Source of the DNA: Halobacteriales archaeon QH_10_65_19
GTDB taxonomy: Archaea; Halobacteriota; Halobacteria; Halobacteriales; Haloarculaceae
NCBI GenBank assembly: GCA_003022085.1
Contig: PXQK01000067.1
Location: forward strand, 1 to 5,041
Length of the DNA stretch: 5,041 nucleotides
Reading direction: 5' to 3'
Part shown: positions 4,937 to 5,041 of the stretch, in pieces
Layout: every line of letters begins with the position of its first letter
Position numbering within the stretch: the stretch's first letter is position 1
The notes under the pieces: model-generated
What the model was told of the DNA's origin: nothing
Database searches by the model: none
The model's input: only the letters and a program-made list of their open reading frames with translations
Made by a program: the position numbers and the translations under genes

Positions 4937-5041
4937 TCAGGAAATTGGTCAGGTGCTTATCGATCCACGATGCAGCGAAACTCAGTTTCTCGGTCATACT
5001 GTCGGACGTAAGTACGTGGCTGGCCGAGGCACTCGAGGACC
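4937..5041. other. Right-edge segment with no assignable gene
   Basis: Downstream of the putative operator no frame can be called. The ATG at 4970 (plus) ends after 13 codons. A TTG at 4945 opens a plus frame to the edge with about 70% G/C third positions, reading LVRCLSIHDAAKLSFSVILS. A GTG at 4953 also stays open, but has poor codon use. On the minus strand, a frame entering from the edge ends at a TAA overlapping the operator, with the last residues ASWIDKHLTNFLNKLA. A rightward gene beginning beyond the window, with a leader, is equally possible. Confidence 0.4.
4977..4989. repeat. Perfect 13-base dyad downstream of the putative metal-regulated promoter
   Basis: GAAACT and AGTTTC form perfect 6-base arms around a single C. 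The one-base centre is too small for an RNA hairpin at full pairing, which favours a DNA-binding dyad. Its centre is 56 bases from the centre of the DtxR-like operator. It may be a second operator within the leader or first codons of a rightward gene, or a chance palindrome. Confidence 0.3.

Noticed and set aside
1..5041. tRNA, rRNA, CRISPR array, insertion sequence or attachment site
   Set aside because: No cloverleaf-like sequence, regularly spaced repeat, transposase-like frame or flanking direct repeat was seen on reading both strands.

Overview
The window is chromosomal DNA from a haloarchaeon (class Halobacteria). This rests on high GC with strong G/C preference at third codon positions, acidic proteins rich in Asp and Glu, AT-rich archaeal TATA boxes placed just upstream of almost leaderless start codons, and a group II chaperonin (thermosome) with a Gly-Gly-Met tail. 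The genus cannot be fixed from what is here.

Layout, left to right. Positions 1-125 (minus) hold the first 41 codons of an unrecognised coiled-coil protein, overlapped by 14 bases by hisI (112-483, minus; histidine biosynthesis). A 122-base divergent spacer leads to a short MscS-type mechanosensitive channel (606-1181, plus). A 368-base gene-poor stretch (1182-1549) holds an orphan TATA-like element and a piece with coding-like composition but no usable start. It ends in the clear TATA box of the thermosome subunit gene (1550-3229, plus). A 72-base convergent spacer follows, then a UspA-family universal stress protein (3302-3709, minus) with its own TATA box, and an ornithine cyclodeaminase / archaeal alanine dehydrogenase family enzyme (3800-4774, minus).

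The last 267 bases (4775-5041) are non-coding as far as I can tell, and are the most interesting part. A strong TATA-like element (4909-4918) is followed two bases later by a dyad (4921-4932) whose 12 bases equal the core of the DtxR/IdeR iron-dependent repressor box. A second perfect dyad lies 56 bases further on. This looks like a metal-regulated promoter, most simply for a rightward gene that begins at or beyond the window edge.

How the genes relate: hisI and the coiled-coil gene probably form a short operon. The mechanosensitive channel, thermosome and universal stress protein are all stress-related, but each appears to be its own transcription unit on alternating strands, so no shared pathway is evident. 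Apart from the putative metal-regulated promoter and the odd region at 1182-1549, this is an ordinary haloarchaeal housekeeping region, and I see no new multi-gene system in it.
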